DNA of 64,000 nt from the NCBI GenBank assembly GCA_031841125.1, contig CM063106.1, forward strand, positions 15,376,001 to 15,440,000, in the 5' to 3' direction. Within the stretch, counting starts at the first letter, position 1, and each line of letters begins with the position of its first letter. The translations under genes and the position numbers were made by a program. Below, piece by piece: positions 1 to 10,644 of the stretch. The notes under the pieces are model-generated. The model had not been told where the DNA came from, ran no database searches, and saw nothing but the letters and a program-made list of their open reading frames with translations. The stretch is from Acanthococcus lagerstroemiae. Taxonomy: Eukaryota; Arthropoda; Insecta; Hemiptera; Eriococcidae.

Positions 1-1290
1 TCGATCGTTCGGTATTTCGGAGAATTAAATTATTACGCTCAATCTGCCACTATTAGGCGAACGATTTAAATTGACATAATTCCGCATCGAAGAAGTTGGA
101 AAAAGAGCTCGAGGAAAGAAAGAGATACTGAAAATAAAATTGTCTTTTATTCGGCGTAAACGCTGAGCACACACAGCGAAGAAACCGCCGTGGTTCTTTA
201 TTATTCCCAAATCTGAAAAACTGGCAAAGAAAACTCCAACCATTAAACATCAATTTATTTGGCGCGCCTTTTCCTTCCTTAATCTAATTTTCACTATGGT
301 AAATTCGTCGACGCTAGTTTCCAGGCTTATTTCCAAATAAGATCCAGGGAGGAAGAGAACTCGTGTACTGTGTTACGATTGAAAATCATAGATTTATTCA
401 TGCGGACGGGAGACGTTTTTCCAACACCCTCCGAATTTCAGCATCTCTTTGAAAATCAGAGTAAAGCGGTTCATTCGTCTAGCAACTTGCTGTGTGTAAC
501 TGGAGACTCGAATATTCTCGAGACGGAATATTTTGAGAAAATAGTAATTTATAGTTTTCATAGACGAAAGTGCTAGCGTAAACTTTCATAAGATCTAGGT
601 GACATCAGCTGCAAATATAACCGCGGACGGTGGCACTTCAAAAGTGGGGCTTAAGTTCCCCAGATGCGATAATAAATACCCGCTTAATGGCAGACAAACG
701 CGAGTCACGTTTTCTGGTACATTATCAGGGTGCTTTTTCTCTCTTCTGCGAGGGTAACAATGTTTTCTCCGCTCGAAATCCTCCTTCAAAATTTTCCTGT
801 TGGGTGAGTCGGCGCGAATGTACAAATGCAGACTGTCTTCCGCGGTCTCGTAATTAGGTACACCGGAATACTCTGCCGCGAAAATAATTGCAACCCCAAT
901 TTGCACAGTAAAATATTCACCCCGTTTGGGGTTAAAAGTTTTCCGTGACGTTAAATCTCAGGGTATTAATACTTATCTGTTCATAATCAAAAGACCTACA
1001 TAAGAAAATACTGTAGTAGACGGGGAAATTTTTAATAAAAACGGATGACTTCGGGCGATTCGACCAACTCCGAAACAGCAGTACGTAAAAAGTTAAATCA
1101 TTTTTGCAAGTAATTCATTTTTCGTCCACGAGTGAACGAGTTTCTCTTAATTTGAGAACGTTATCGGTTTCATGTTAGGGGTGGATTTGTTACATTCCAA
1201 CAATTATCTATACAATTCGGTTACGCGGAAACATCAACGACGCCACTGGAAGGGTGTGATGATTATGCGGGTTTTTTGAACATTGTATGA
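1..1290. other. No supported gene or repeat
   Basis: AT-rich sequence with short overlapping open frames on both strands that lack any recognisable domain. No repeat shared with the rest of the window was seen. Confidence 0.4.
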
Positions 1291-1440
1291 AAGAAGTGTT
1301 TAGTCCACAGCAGGGTGAGGAAATTTGAAATCACAGAAACGAGAATTTGCAGAAACAGTGCGTGTATTAACTGACTGAGTATCAAAAGTAAATCTTAACG
1401 AGTGTTTAAACGTATAATATAAACTATATTTGAACGGATG

Positions 1441-1570
1441 TCCTTCCTGGCAGATCGAGGGAGAAAAAAGAAAGCGAGTCATGAGAATAAGGAGAAGCAG
1501 AGCGTGGTTTGAATAACATCGCGTACTGAAAGTACAGGTATGCAGAAGACAAAAGACGTTCCTACAAGGG
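1441..1570 (+). repeat. Dispersed repeat, short copy related to 59.3 kb
   Basis: The run from the GATCGAGGGAGAA block through AAAGTACAGGTATG to AGACAAAAGA matches about 59,315-59,430 with substitutions and small indels. Both copies lie upstream, on the same strand, of a copy of the hairpin-headed repeat (1,970 and 62,416). The spacing differs, about 0.5 kb here and about 3 kb there. It could be part of a composite element or of an old segmental duplication. Confidence 0.5.
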
Positions 1571-1967
1571 GTATCCCATTAATAAGGTACAAAAAATTCT
1601 ATAAAATTGAAAAATTTATAAAATCGAAAAATTATACAAATTATGAAAGCAGACTCTGTTAGCTATTTCAAAACCGAATCCCTGTCCATTTCGATACGTT
1701 ATCCACACTGCTTATTCAGTTTTAAAATGCCGTCTTCAAACATATGGAACATCAGCTACCACCAACAACGAAAAGCATGCTCCAAAAGAACCCGAAGGAC
1801 AATAGATAAACTGATCTCCTTGCTCTACGACACAGACCTCTTTCCATTAATTTAACACCCCCACCAGCCGAGCCGTATCCCTTGGTGCAGCTAGTGGCTC
1901 GTAAAAAAAATTATACTCTGAGCTTTGAAAAATGTTTCGACTTCCTGATTTTTCTTCATTGTTTTTA

Positions 1968-2660
1968 GGGTCGGCTACGAGTAGCCGAGCCTATTGCAAT
2001 TGTTATTTTTTCCCCTCTCCTTCTTCTCAGTTCTAGTTCAGTTCAGTGGCGCTTTATTTCAGATGTGTGGTTTTTAATAGTACTCATTGATCTGAGTCAC
2101 AGTTCAGTTCAGTGTCGTTTTTATTTCGAAAAAATGAATTAGTCGAAAATAATAAAAATAATTTTAAGCAACAATTTCGATTTTATTAGGGTCGGTAAGG
2201 AGCCTCTTGCAATCACTTTTTTTCTCTCTTGTACTCATTGATCTTGATCTTTGCTACTGTACAAGCGTTATCTTCAATATATAGAGTCAAGGAGATGAAA
2301 TTTAGAAAATGCGATTACTTACGTTTTATTTTTATTTCGGATTTTACTTAGAACTGGAGTATTATGTGTTTCATACTTTTCTACAAAAGGAACGATTTCA
2401 TCAAGGAAAATGAAGAAATTAAATCGATTTAGAAGATGTGAGTGTGGTGTTTGTTAATTTATGAAATGGTTCCTCAGTTTAATTTTAGTGTAGAATTTCT
2501 TTGAATCGAACCAAGCACATATAACTTCCTGTGGTATTCTTATCAGTAAATGTTCCAAGGAATAATGTGATGTGAATTATGTCTCATAAATATGGTAAAA
2601 GTAGACGTACTAATGGTAATTTTGGTATTCTGTTTCAGGTTTCGAGCGATGAAGCCTAGC
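1968..2660 (+). repeat. Hairpin-headed dispersed repeat, copy 1
   Basis: It starts with AGGGTCGGCTACGAGTAGCC, which contains the perfect palindrome CGGCTAC-GA-GTAGCCG. A degenerate second head lies about 215 bp on (about 2,189). Between them the motif CAGTTCAGTTCAGTG followed by an AT-rich run occurs twice. The 3' part has an intron-like layout: AGAAGATGTGAGTG looks like a donor, and TTCTGTTTCAGGTTTCGAG is a strong acceptor with a pyrimidine tract. The same order of blocks recurs at 62,416-63,140, so the boundaries rest on two copies. No protein domain is visible. It may be a non-autonomous element that carries a 5' exon and intron. Confidence 0.65.
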
Positions 2661-2740
2661 GTTGTCGTTGTCTTAACCTGAAGACGAAGCAACGGCGTTA
2701 CCCTCTGTTGTGACAATGGGAATGTGTGATGAGGCAAATG

Positions 2741-2923
2741 ATCAATTAACTAGTGAACAAGTACTGGATAAAGCCTGACTATATAAGGTATAGAGATTTT
2801 GTAAATGTAGATCAGAATGCCAGAAGCAGAAGCGTCTATATTACAAGAAGCATTGAGGAGAAATACTACGACAAATACGACAAATTTATCAAGCAACAAG
2901 CGAATCGAAATCAAATTTTGTAG
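2741..2923 (+). CDS. Possible 3' terminal exon, unknown protein
   Basis: An open frame without an ATG runs for about 60 codons, from just after a TAA stop near 2,738 to the TAG at 2,921-2,923. The 3' two thirds looks coding. It is rich in charged and aromatic residues (the segment SVYITRSIEEKYYDKYDKF is typical) and the codons are balanced rather than low-complexity. An AATAAA signal follows the stop by 15 nt. It lies about 85 bp downstream of the acceptor of the dispersed repeat, but in another frame from the sequence straight after that acceptor, so any link would need a second splice at a weak site near 2,745-2,750. I do not recognise the family. It could be a host 3' exon, a transposon fragment or a chance frame. 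Confidence 0.3.
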
Positions 2924-3067
2924 CCTGCTGTTGAATATAATAAAGATATTTATCCTAAGGATGGATAAGTTGCGATAGATTGTTTCTCTGTTTTTTTTTT
3001 AAAATGTTTTTTGTCAAGGGAGCTTATTTCGGAGGTCAAGTTCCTAGCCCCCTATTTGCACTTGTGC

Positions 3068-3319
3068 TGTAACTCGTACTAATAAGGGTCCAAAACTTCA
3101 AACTTATCCAACGTATAGCTTCATAGGGTTTCAGTAGTCACTGAATTTATTTTTGAAGTTATTTCTCAATACCTGTATGTCATTATTGCCGAAGGCTTCT
3201 GGAGGAATAACTTCAAAAATAAGTTCAGTGACTTTAGAAATCCTATTCTCGATATACTTGAAGTTATATGTTGGATCATTTCAAAGTTCCCAAATCCTTG
3301 CTTATTAGTAGGAGTTACA
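3068..3319. repeat. Foldback palindrome, about 100-bp arms
   Basis: The left arm (about 3,068-3,166) and right arm (about 3,202-3,319) are imperfect reverse complements around a loop near 3,167-3,201. Matching pairs include CTGTAACTCGTACTAATAAG with its complement near 3,301-3,320, and ACTTCAAAAATAAGTTCAGT with its partner near 3,137-3,160. It resembles a foldback-type MITE. No open frame of interest. Confidence 0.7.
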
Positions 3320-3329
3320 GTCAAAATAA

Positions 3330-4360
3330 ACGCAAAATCAGATTCTGTGACTGTAAATACTCTTATTTTTGATATAGTTAGCAGTATTATCTAGAACTTT
3401 TAGGCCGTATCCTTTCAGTGGAGCCTTGGAATATGGGATTTGAATCAAAGAAATTTCATAAATGGACTTAGCGTATCTGACATCCGAAGAGACAATCAAT
3501 TTTGTGCTTTTATTCGAGTTCTCTGGCCTGTATGGTTCAAAAAATGTATTTTTACCCCCCCCCCCCTGTATTCATTGGTGGCCGTTAGACTTCGTATTAA
3601 CTTTTTCTCAAAATTATTGCTAAGTAATCCACACAGACACTAGGATGATTTCTTATAATGTAATACTTACATGTTGTTGTTGTGTTTTTTTGGGGGGCAA
3701 AACTCAATTTTTGGAAACTTTAAAGCGAAATCGAGGGTTTCTTAATGGGGAGTCATATGTAACAGTTGACCTTCCCTGAGTGAGACTCCTTTTAAAATTG
3801 TTCGATTTCATAGGAAAATCGCTGGCGGATTTTTAGACCAAAAGGAACAAGTTTAGCTACTGAGTGTAAAACATTTCAACAATAGCGAAATTCTGGAACG
3901 CCTTACTCTACAGTTTTGCTAATTGATGGAGGAAGTTGTAGCTCCCAAAAGGAGAAATGAAAGATTTATTTGAACGAAAAGTAAATTTAGACTGCTTTCA
4001 AAGTATTTATAGGTCTGGCAAGACAAAATATTTGGACGGTATAAATAGAGACACGAATCATTCAGACCCTTTTGGGATGTTGACGTAGAAAGCTGGCAAA
4101 ATACTGGCTCCTGGAATTTTCATTTCACCTTTAGACTTCATTTCCTCTGTAATTAGTAGGGGGGTGGAGGCCAAAAGTAAATTTTACTTAGTTAGGGATA
4201 TTGATGACTTAGCGTACACTCGTATCGTATTTTCATAAATCAGAATTGTTAGGAAATAGTGTTTGGAGTTTCTGAAAGTAACATTTACTTTCAATATGAA
4301 ACATGTAAAATCGAAATCGCTTTTGAAAACAACGGTTGCCCATTGAATGTTCTGGGTAGC
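3330..4360. other. No supported gene
   Basis: AT-rich DNA with a run of ten or more C at about 3,547 and a T/G homopolymer near 3,685-3,697. No domain or repeat was recognised. Confidence 0.35.
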
Positions 4361-4735
4361 GAAGCTGCTGCGGACCCCCTTCCCCCGAAAGGCTCACCCT
4401 GCTGTCACCACCTTTCTGCATCGTCGCACGTACAAAGCCGAAAAGGTGAGGAGTGAAAGAAGGTAGCGTGTTCGTCTGTGGTGCATCCGAATTACAGGTT
4501 AATTGTGGGTGAGAGTTGCCTCGGTCAATAGGGTGTCCCATAGTGACCCTGGCAGGACGGCGCCAATCCGAAGCGGAGGACGAAAAGGGGCTCGGGCTAG
4601 CCTCAATGCGTCCCGCTGGTCACTGATGCGATACTCGGAAGGATAGTTTCCGGGGCTAGCGCTCCAGTGTCTGAGGAGTCACTTTGGCATCCGTGTATCG
4701 CCATAGGGACAGCCTTTGTGGCTTCTATTTGAATT
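4360..4735. other. GC-rich island, possible retroelement fragment
   Basis: This stretch of about 370 bp is much richer in G and C than its flanks, as are the R1 element at 9.4-12.6 kb and the island at 15.15-15.87 kb. A segment near 4,460-4,525 loosely recalls tRNA promoter boxes (GGTAGCGTG; GGGTGAGAGTTGCC), but no cloverleaf is convincing. A retroelement UTR or SINE fragment is the most likely explanation. Confidence 0.3.
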
Positions 4736-4739
4736 CAAA

Positions 4740-5215
4740 ACAATTATTTCGACATTTAAAAAATTGAATGCGCATTATAAGCCCTTTATCCATTCTTTAA
4801 TCAGATGAAGAAGAGAGGTCGGAGAGATGGTTCTGAAGTCCTGCTTGTTTTGTAGTCATTAGTTCAGTTTTTCTACTTCTTATAAAAGCAGCAGAAACCA
4901 GATTTTCAGTAAATTTTGGATCTTTCTCATTCGAATTCTGTTTTTCTTAACCATGAGGTCTATGCTTCTTCACTCAGGCACTGGAATATGACGAGAACAT
5001 GGAAAGAAGTGACCATTTCTACCACACAAATTGGGGTCTACAAACAATATACCTATATTATCAATATGTGAAATGCATTATCAATCTTTTATATGAAACT
5101 AATCTCTACTATGACAGCAAAATTTTCCTAACCTGGGGATGGAATCAGAAATCTGACTTCCCCATTATGAGAAAAAATGTTTCAGCTCAGGGAATTATGA
5201 AAGAATAGAGCCAGT
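4740..5215. other. No supported gene
   Basis: AT-rich DNA with only a 69-residue frame that lacks any domain. Confidence 0.35.
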
Positions 5216-5600
5216 AATATAGACTCGTACACACCAGTAGATGAAATGTCTCGTCTTGTATGTTTTCTATTTACGAGCACCTGGGTCCCAACTCTTGGTA
5301 TATTCTCACGTACGTAAGGGAGGTTAGTACGAGACAACCAAATATTAAAACTAGTAATTTGGCTCCTTAGAGTTGTATGAACTAGTACAGATCATATTTC
5401 CCCTGATTCACAGCCACCCATCGGCGGCAACTTCACTGGTGCTCACAGGATGTAGCACCTGATGAGAGTTTTCGAGCACCACATGGGAAAATGAAAGACG
5501 AATAAGGAGGGTAAAGGTACCTCAGAAGACTCTGGGAAACAGAGTCGAACCAAGTCAAGCACCACATGAGAAAAATAGAAATTACTTCCTATTCCCAAGA
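5216..5600. other. Moderate-GC segment with a short internal repeat
   Basis: The phrase GAGCACCACATGGGAAAA (about 5,474) recurs as AAGCACCACATGAGAAAA (about 5,559). The segment differs in composition from its AT-rich flanks and may be a piece of a retroelement, but no protein match was seen. Confidence 0.25.
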
Positions 5601-5609
5601 AAGTCAGGT

Positions 5610-7045
5610 CGTCACCCAGTTTTAAAACTGATAAAGTATTGGCCTTCTAGGAACACTCTCAATGGTGAATCGATTGATTTGAAACTCGAACTAATAATTT
5701 GAGTGCAGACGTCAAGGCACGTCAAATCACTAGATGATGTACTGCAATTTTTTCGCTAAAATATTCACCAATTTTCCAAGTTCCAAGAAATATTACCAGC
5801 TGATCAATTTTGGAATAAGTGACTTAAAAATTTATCCACGATTCTTTCAATCTTTTTCGTTAGTCGTCATAGTTTCAGCCCAACTGAGTAAAATAAATTC
5901 ACAAATAATACTGACGGATGCGAATACGTTCGACGACTGTAGACGTGAAAACGATTAATTATGCGACATTTCGAAAATCAGGCGTCCTCGATGCTCGATG
6001 CTCGGTGTCAATTTTGTAAGTAAAAATGGATGAATGATAGCCAGCACCTACGCAAATTATTAATTAAAACTGCTGCGCAGAGATGAAAACATTCAGCTCG
6101 AAAATGAAACGAAGATAATACATTATTCGATCTCGTTTCGCATTCGCTTATATTTTTAAACCGAGGCGAGGCTGAATTTGTTCGCTGAGGACATAAATTT
6201 TATTTTGCTTCCATTAACTGCGGAGCATTCGGGTCGCGGGGCAGGCCAATTCAGCAGCAGTGTTGCGGTTTCACTGGGTACTTTCATTCTGTCTTTCTCT
6301 CTCTTACACGCTGGTGCTATACATCGTACATCCAATAAAAAATTCAAATGGGTGCGCTTTGGCAAAGCGTAGAGATGACCGGCTTTTGTATCTGTCCACG
6401 TTAATATATACATCCACGGATACCGATGTTTTATGGTCCTTTTGAATATTTTTTTATTCCCTCGTGCTGTACTGCACAGTATTATCTGAACTTCACGGGC
6501 GATTTATGCTGTACAGTCTTTACAAATTATGGAAATTCCAATTTTATGCAGCTACATGCGCATTACTTCCGTCATATGTCACTGTTTCATTTTCATAGTT
6601 ATGACTTTGATTGGCTGAATGCTTTTGAACGTAAGTTATTTCTAAGAGCCTGCAGAATGGACTTACCAAGCAGAACACTCTTTATCTCAAGCATATAGAC
6701 TGGAAAAATATTGACTTTTTAAAGGTTGCATTCTCTAATTAGTTCTCTGTATGATACAAATCCTCCTCGGTGATACTTTGCGTAGTGAGGAGGCTTAAGC
6801 GCAAAAATTAAAAACACCTTCTATGAGGTTATTTTGTATAACGTTAAAATAGCGACAAAAGGCACCTAAGGAGAAGGCAAACGTCGACAGATGAACCCTG
6901 TTGAAAGCAATGAAAAACTACATCAGTATTTCTTTCCAAGAAATGTAGCTTTTCCCAGTATTAATTACTGATGATGTCGTTCCAACAAGTATATAATTTT
7001 TCCGGATGTAAAAAGCTCCCCATTTGGATGTTTGGAAGGGAGCTA
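5610..7045. other. No supported gene
   Basis: Several frames of 60-90 residues occur on both strands without recognisable domains. The 6,156-6,413 minus and 6,178-6,445 plus frames overlap, so at most one could be real. Confidence 0.35.
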
Positions 7046-7059
7046 CTTGGGGGAGCATC

Positions 7060-7268
7060 ATTTATTTATTTACTTATTTATTTATTTCTCATATTTGATT
7101 CCCCCCCCCCCAACAGGTGCCCGAGGGTCCCACTGACAGGGAGAAATTGAAGGTAAAATACGAGTACAATTCTTAAAAACAAAAAATACTTTTCAAATGA
7201 AGGGTGTGGGAAAAAGAAGAAGGAAAATATGACAGCAAGAGGGAGGGAGGGAGGGAGGGAGGGAGAGG

Positions 7269-7315
<47 letters not shown>
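7060..7315. repeat. Microsatellite cluster
   Basis: An ATTT/ACTT tetranucleotide run (about 7,060-7,087) and a C homopolymer (about 7,101) precede a compound (GGGA)n then (GA)n tract at about 7,241-7,312. The reading frames across it translate only to serine-leucine or proline-serine repeats and are not genes. Confidence 0.9.
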
Positions 7316-7839
7316 TAACCACCTTCCAAGCCCCTGGTACCTTCCTCTTTCTAGGCGAGTCTCGTTGAGCTAGTCGTGGCCTCTTCCAGGCCCCCCTTTC
7401 AGATGCCTGCAATTTTAGCGCTTACGCTGAATTTTGATTTAAGCATGTAGCCGCTAATAAACGCAAGGTACCAGCAGGACAAATGTGCGCATCTTTATGT
7501 GCGATCATCCGCATCTCATTTTTCCTCTTTTTTCCGTTTCGTTTTTGTAGGGCGATCGTTCATGAAAATGCCACAGTTTAATTTGGATTAATTTTAAAAT
7601 TTAATAAATCTATTATTTATTTAATTAATCCATACGATCCAATGTTTTATATTAAAGAAGAAAATAAAATAGATATCATCATCGCAAAGTTTTAGAAAGA
7701 AAGACGCAAATAAAATAGGAACTTGGACTGTGTGAAACTCTTAAGACAGAAAGGAAGACGCTTGACCGAGGATAAGTGAAGTAAGGAGGAAAGAGGAGAA
7801 TGACTTTTTGTCAGGAGACTTCAGATTAATAAATTAATA

Positions 7840-8640
7840 GTGGAGAGCGGGGCAAAAGTCCGCACTGGAGTATAAGTCTTATCGTATTTCACTGATATAA
7901 GCTTATCACTACTGTGTCAACATTGCTTGTGTATTCAAAAACATAAAGGCAACACTGTGATCATGTCACAGACATTTTCGAGTATTCTGAGGAGTTATAC
8001 ACCGCGAATCTTAAAACGTTTACTTCGGTGGTTTTTCTGATCGAATTTTAGAGTCTATGGGAAACCTAATTCAAGAAAGAAAAATGTTTCAATTATTGCA
8101 GATTTTTATTTGCAAAGCATCATGGTTCGGTAAGTTTTTCATTGTAAATCATTAATTAGTGCTGAGAATTAGATATTAAATTGAATAATTATATGTTATT
8201 GAAGAAAGTACGTTCGGGGCAAAAGTCCGCAAATAAAAAGGGGCAAAAGCCATACTTCATTATAATATGTATATCTATACTTTTAAGTAATTTTACTCTA
8301 ATATTTCTGTTAGAAACCGTGTTTGATAGTTTCTGTGCTTAAACCCTTTTAACTTCTTAATTACGATTTCAGGGGGGAAAAGAAAAACCGCTCAAGTCGT
8401 CCGTGCTCACATCTGGCCCATTCAAAAAACGGCGAGAAGAAGAAAAAAGGCAAGAAAATAATAAAGGTGTTACTGGGAATAAGAACGCTGTTGGTGGAAA
8501 GAGGAGCACCATAGTTCAAAAGTCAAAATTTTTGTAGGAGGCCATCATCCAAGTTCAAAAAACTTTCCCTCCTCTTTATAGTCGTGGTACATCAGGATTC
8601 GAAAAATTTGATAAATAAAACAGGTAGGGGGAGCTAAGCT
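7840..8640 (+). mobile_element. pogo-like DNA transposon remnant
   Basis: The left boundary candidate is a TA followed by GTGGAGAGCGGGGCAAAAG, similar in design to the TIR of the pogo-like element at 35,926. The phrase GGGGCAAAAGTCCGCA recurs at about 8,216, and GGGGCAAAAGCC soon after. From 8,372 a frame opens right after a TTTCAG acceptor-like site. It encodes a basic tail with SSVLTSGPFKKRREEEKRQ, which looks like the SxxLTSTPxK-type C-terminal tail of pogo/Tigger transposases, and ends at a TAG near 8,536. No matching right TIR was found, so the 3' limit is a guess and the element is probably truncated. Confidence 0.4.
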
Positions 8641-9400
8641 ACACTCTTTCCGCTTGTGCCTTTTCTTATGCTACAAAAAAAGACTTTCAAAAGTTAACGC
8701 CACTTCTGTCGCTGAGACCAGGACCTAATAATAGCCTGGGGGGGGGTACGCCTCCGGGGTATTTAAAGTCATCCGACGGAATCACAATCTTCCTGGCGCT
8801 TTTTATAGCCGTAGGCTGTGCTTGCGCAGTACATGTAACCATCTATGGCATTTTCTATTGCAGCTAGAACTAATTAATTTTACGTTCGACAAACGCTTGC
8901 TCGTACATGCTAACCCATATTCCGGCCAGTTGTGGGACGACAAAAGCTATAACGGTACAGCTGGTCGAAATGGGTCACGTGGAAATCTCTGGTATTTCAA
9001 CCACACGTTATAACTAGTTACTGCAAATGTCACTCAAAGACGCCTAATTACGCTCGAAGTGTTTTCGATTTTCGCGCTTCATAGTTCTGGCGAACGCGCG
9101 AGACTAATGAAATAGCTGTAGTAACTCAGTCCTCTCAAAACCGCGATAACTTTGATTCGAGGAAACTGCATTCGACGTTCACAATAATTTCGCGCTCGAA
9201 TATAACAGTCGTACCGCTTGAATGTCGCCATGTCTATGATCAAATTAATGGGATATGGCTAATTTAGCGGTTGAAACAAGAGATAAAGAGGGGATGATGA
9301 CAGACAGAGAGAGTGTGTGTATGTATGTGTGCGCGTGTTTCCCGCAAGGAAGCTCTGATAGTGCGTACAAAAGCGGGGGGACTTAGCTAAGCCGAGGACT
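8640..9400. other. No supported gene
   Basis: It contains a G9 run near 8,739 next to TACGCCTCCGGGG, which could be the end of an unidentified element, and a short TG/GTAT microsatellite at about 9,313-9,338. Otherwise nothing was recognised. Confidence 0.3.
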
Positions 9401-9452
9401 CAAAAACTGCAAAGCTAAAGGTGGATCTCAGAGCCATCAAGATAGAACGAGG

Positions 9453-9830
9453 ATGAGATACATAGCAGCGTGGGCCCTGCTAATAGAGATAGCAGACACC
9501 AGGAAAGCCGGTATCCTTACCGAACACCTCCGGGAGGAGCTAAAAGGCTCACTCAGAATCTCGAGGCCCATAAAGAAAGCCGAGACGATGATTCTGGGCA
9601 TTGAAGAGACAAGCTCCCCCGAGGAGGTGCATGCATCGATAGCCGCAGCAGGGGGCTGTCCCATAGAAGGAGTGGTCGTTCGCTGCGAAAGCAAAATAAC
9701 GGCCCGCTCCTTGCAAGTGTGCAGTGCCCGATGGCAGCGAACCTCCAACTCGTTGAAGTCGGCGGGGTGCAAATTGAATGGACTGTATGTAGTCTGAAAG
9801 GGCGCTCTCTTCATTTCGCTCTCACTCGAG
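9453..9830 (+). pseudogene. R1 ORF1 (gag-like) fragment
   Basis: The frame starting at 9,453 gives ISRPIKKAETMILGIEETSS followed by a PEEV...AAAGGCP segment. This matches the central motif of R1-type ORF1 proteins (RPxKxAExxxxGxxxxxxxEEVxxxxAxxGGC). After a +1 shift near 9,690 the homology continues as GPLLASVQCPMAANLQLVEV, which corresponds to the following CP...A motif. The CCHC zinc knuckles that normally end ORF1 are not seen and are probably deleted. In the living element this protein binds the RNA and packages it. Here it is clearly inactive. Confidence 0.7.
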
Positions 9831-9959
9831 TCCCGGAACCGCCCCTTCGAACATTACCTTAGGGACATCGGGGAGCCTTTTAGGGCTGCCTTAGCCCTCT
9901 TCTCTTTTTGCCGGGAATCGGCCTAGGTCGACTGCACTATATTCCTCTCGAATACCCGT

Positions 9960-10155
9960 ATCACTAGTCCCGTGGTTTATGACGGTGAGTACACCTGCTG
10001 TAAGTGGTTGTGACTCAGTGTACATTATCAGAATGCGGTGTTAGAATGTGTGACGAGTTCTTTCTTGCATTACTGATAACGATTCCGGCGTTGGGAATTG
10101 AACCAAGTGCCTTCGGGTTATGAAGCCGAGTTCTTACCGCTACGCCACAGAGCCA
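9960..10155 (-). mobile_element. tRNA-derived SINE-like insertion
   Basis: On the minus strand, 10,154 down to 10,083 gives a tRNA-like head with a good A box (TGGCGTAGCGG), a CAT anticodon loop in a five-pair stem with one mismatch, and a B box (GGTTCAATTCC). The acceptor arms do not pair, so this is not a working tRNA. A non-tRNA body of about 120 bp follows towards 9,960. It sits between the ORF1 and ORF2 remains of the R1 element, so it inserted after that element. Flanking duplications were not found. A plain tRNA pseudogene is the alternative. Confidence 0.5.
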
Positions 10156-10401
10156 CTCTCTTCTGTTAAAATAGGCGCCGTTCAGTAATTCGGAATTTCA
10201 GCGAATTCCCACATTTCTTAGAATCTTCGACACATCTACCGTAGTGTGGGCGGGATCGCAGGCACGACCACTCATGTCCCGGATATGAACCCCTCCTTGC
10301 CAGGCAGATCGCGGCGATTACTACCGTAGACTCTCTCACTACCATCCGACGGCTTTCCCAAGGGCGAAACAGGTAACAAGTACCTCGGTAGTGGCCCCTG
10401 C

Positions 10402-10644
10402 GTGAGATACAACTCGAAAGAAGGCCTCTTCAATGCTACTAGTGTCGCGAGTACGGGCACCCTCAGTTCACCTGCACCAGCACCGTCTCCCAGAAGGATG
10501 CTTGTTACTGATGCGGAGATGCCGGTCATCGAGCAGCAGAGTGTGCAACTGTTTGAGCCGAGACCAGAAAGACGACCAACGAACGGGCGGGCCGAATTGC
10601 CCAGAGGCAAAGAATCAACGGAGGAGGTGACAAGGTGCATATAG
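10402..10644 (+). pseudogene. Possible R1 ORF1/ORF2 junction segment
   Basis: An 80-codon frame with a proline/serine/alanine-rich middle lies just before the endonuclease remnant and ends where ORF2 homology begins. It has no domain. Its position suits the C-terminal end of ORF1 or the inter-ORF spacer of the R1-type element. Confidence 0.3.

Noticed and set aside
4460..4525. A second tRNA-derived SINE head
   Set aside because: Only loose similarity to the A and B boxes and no recognisable anticodon arm. Kept only as a remark on the GC-rich island.
7078..7412. Two minus-strand open frames of about 80 residues
   Set aside because: They are translations of the (GGGA)n and (GA)n microsatellite and contain only serine-leucine or proline-serine repeats.
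9437..9814. A 125-residue minus-strand frame
   Set aside because: It is the shadow of the plus-strand R1 ORF1 fragment, which matches the family motif.
10083..10154. A functional tRNA-Met gene
   Set aside because: A and B boxes and the anticodon arm are present, but the acceptor arms do not pair and the T stem has two mismatches.
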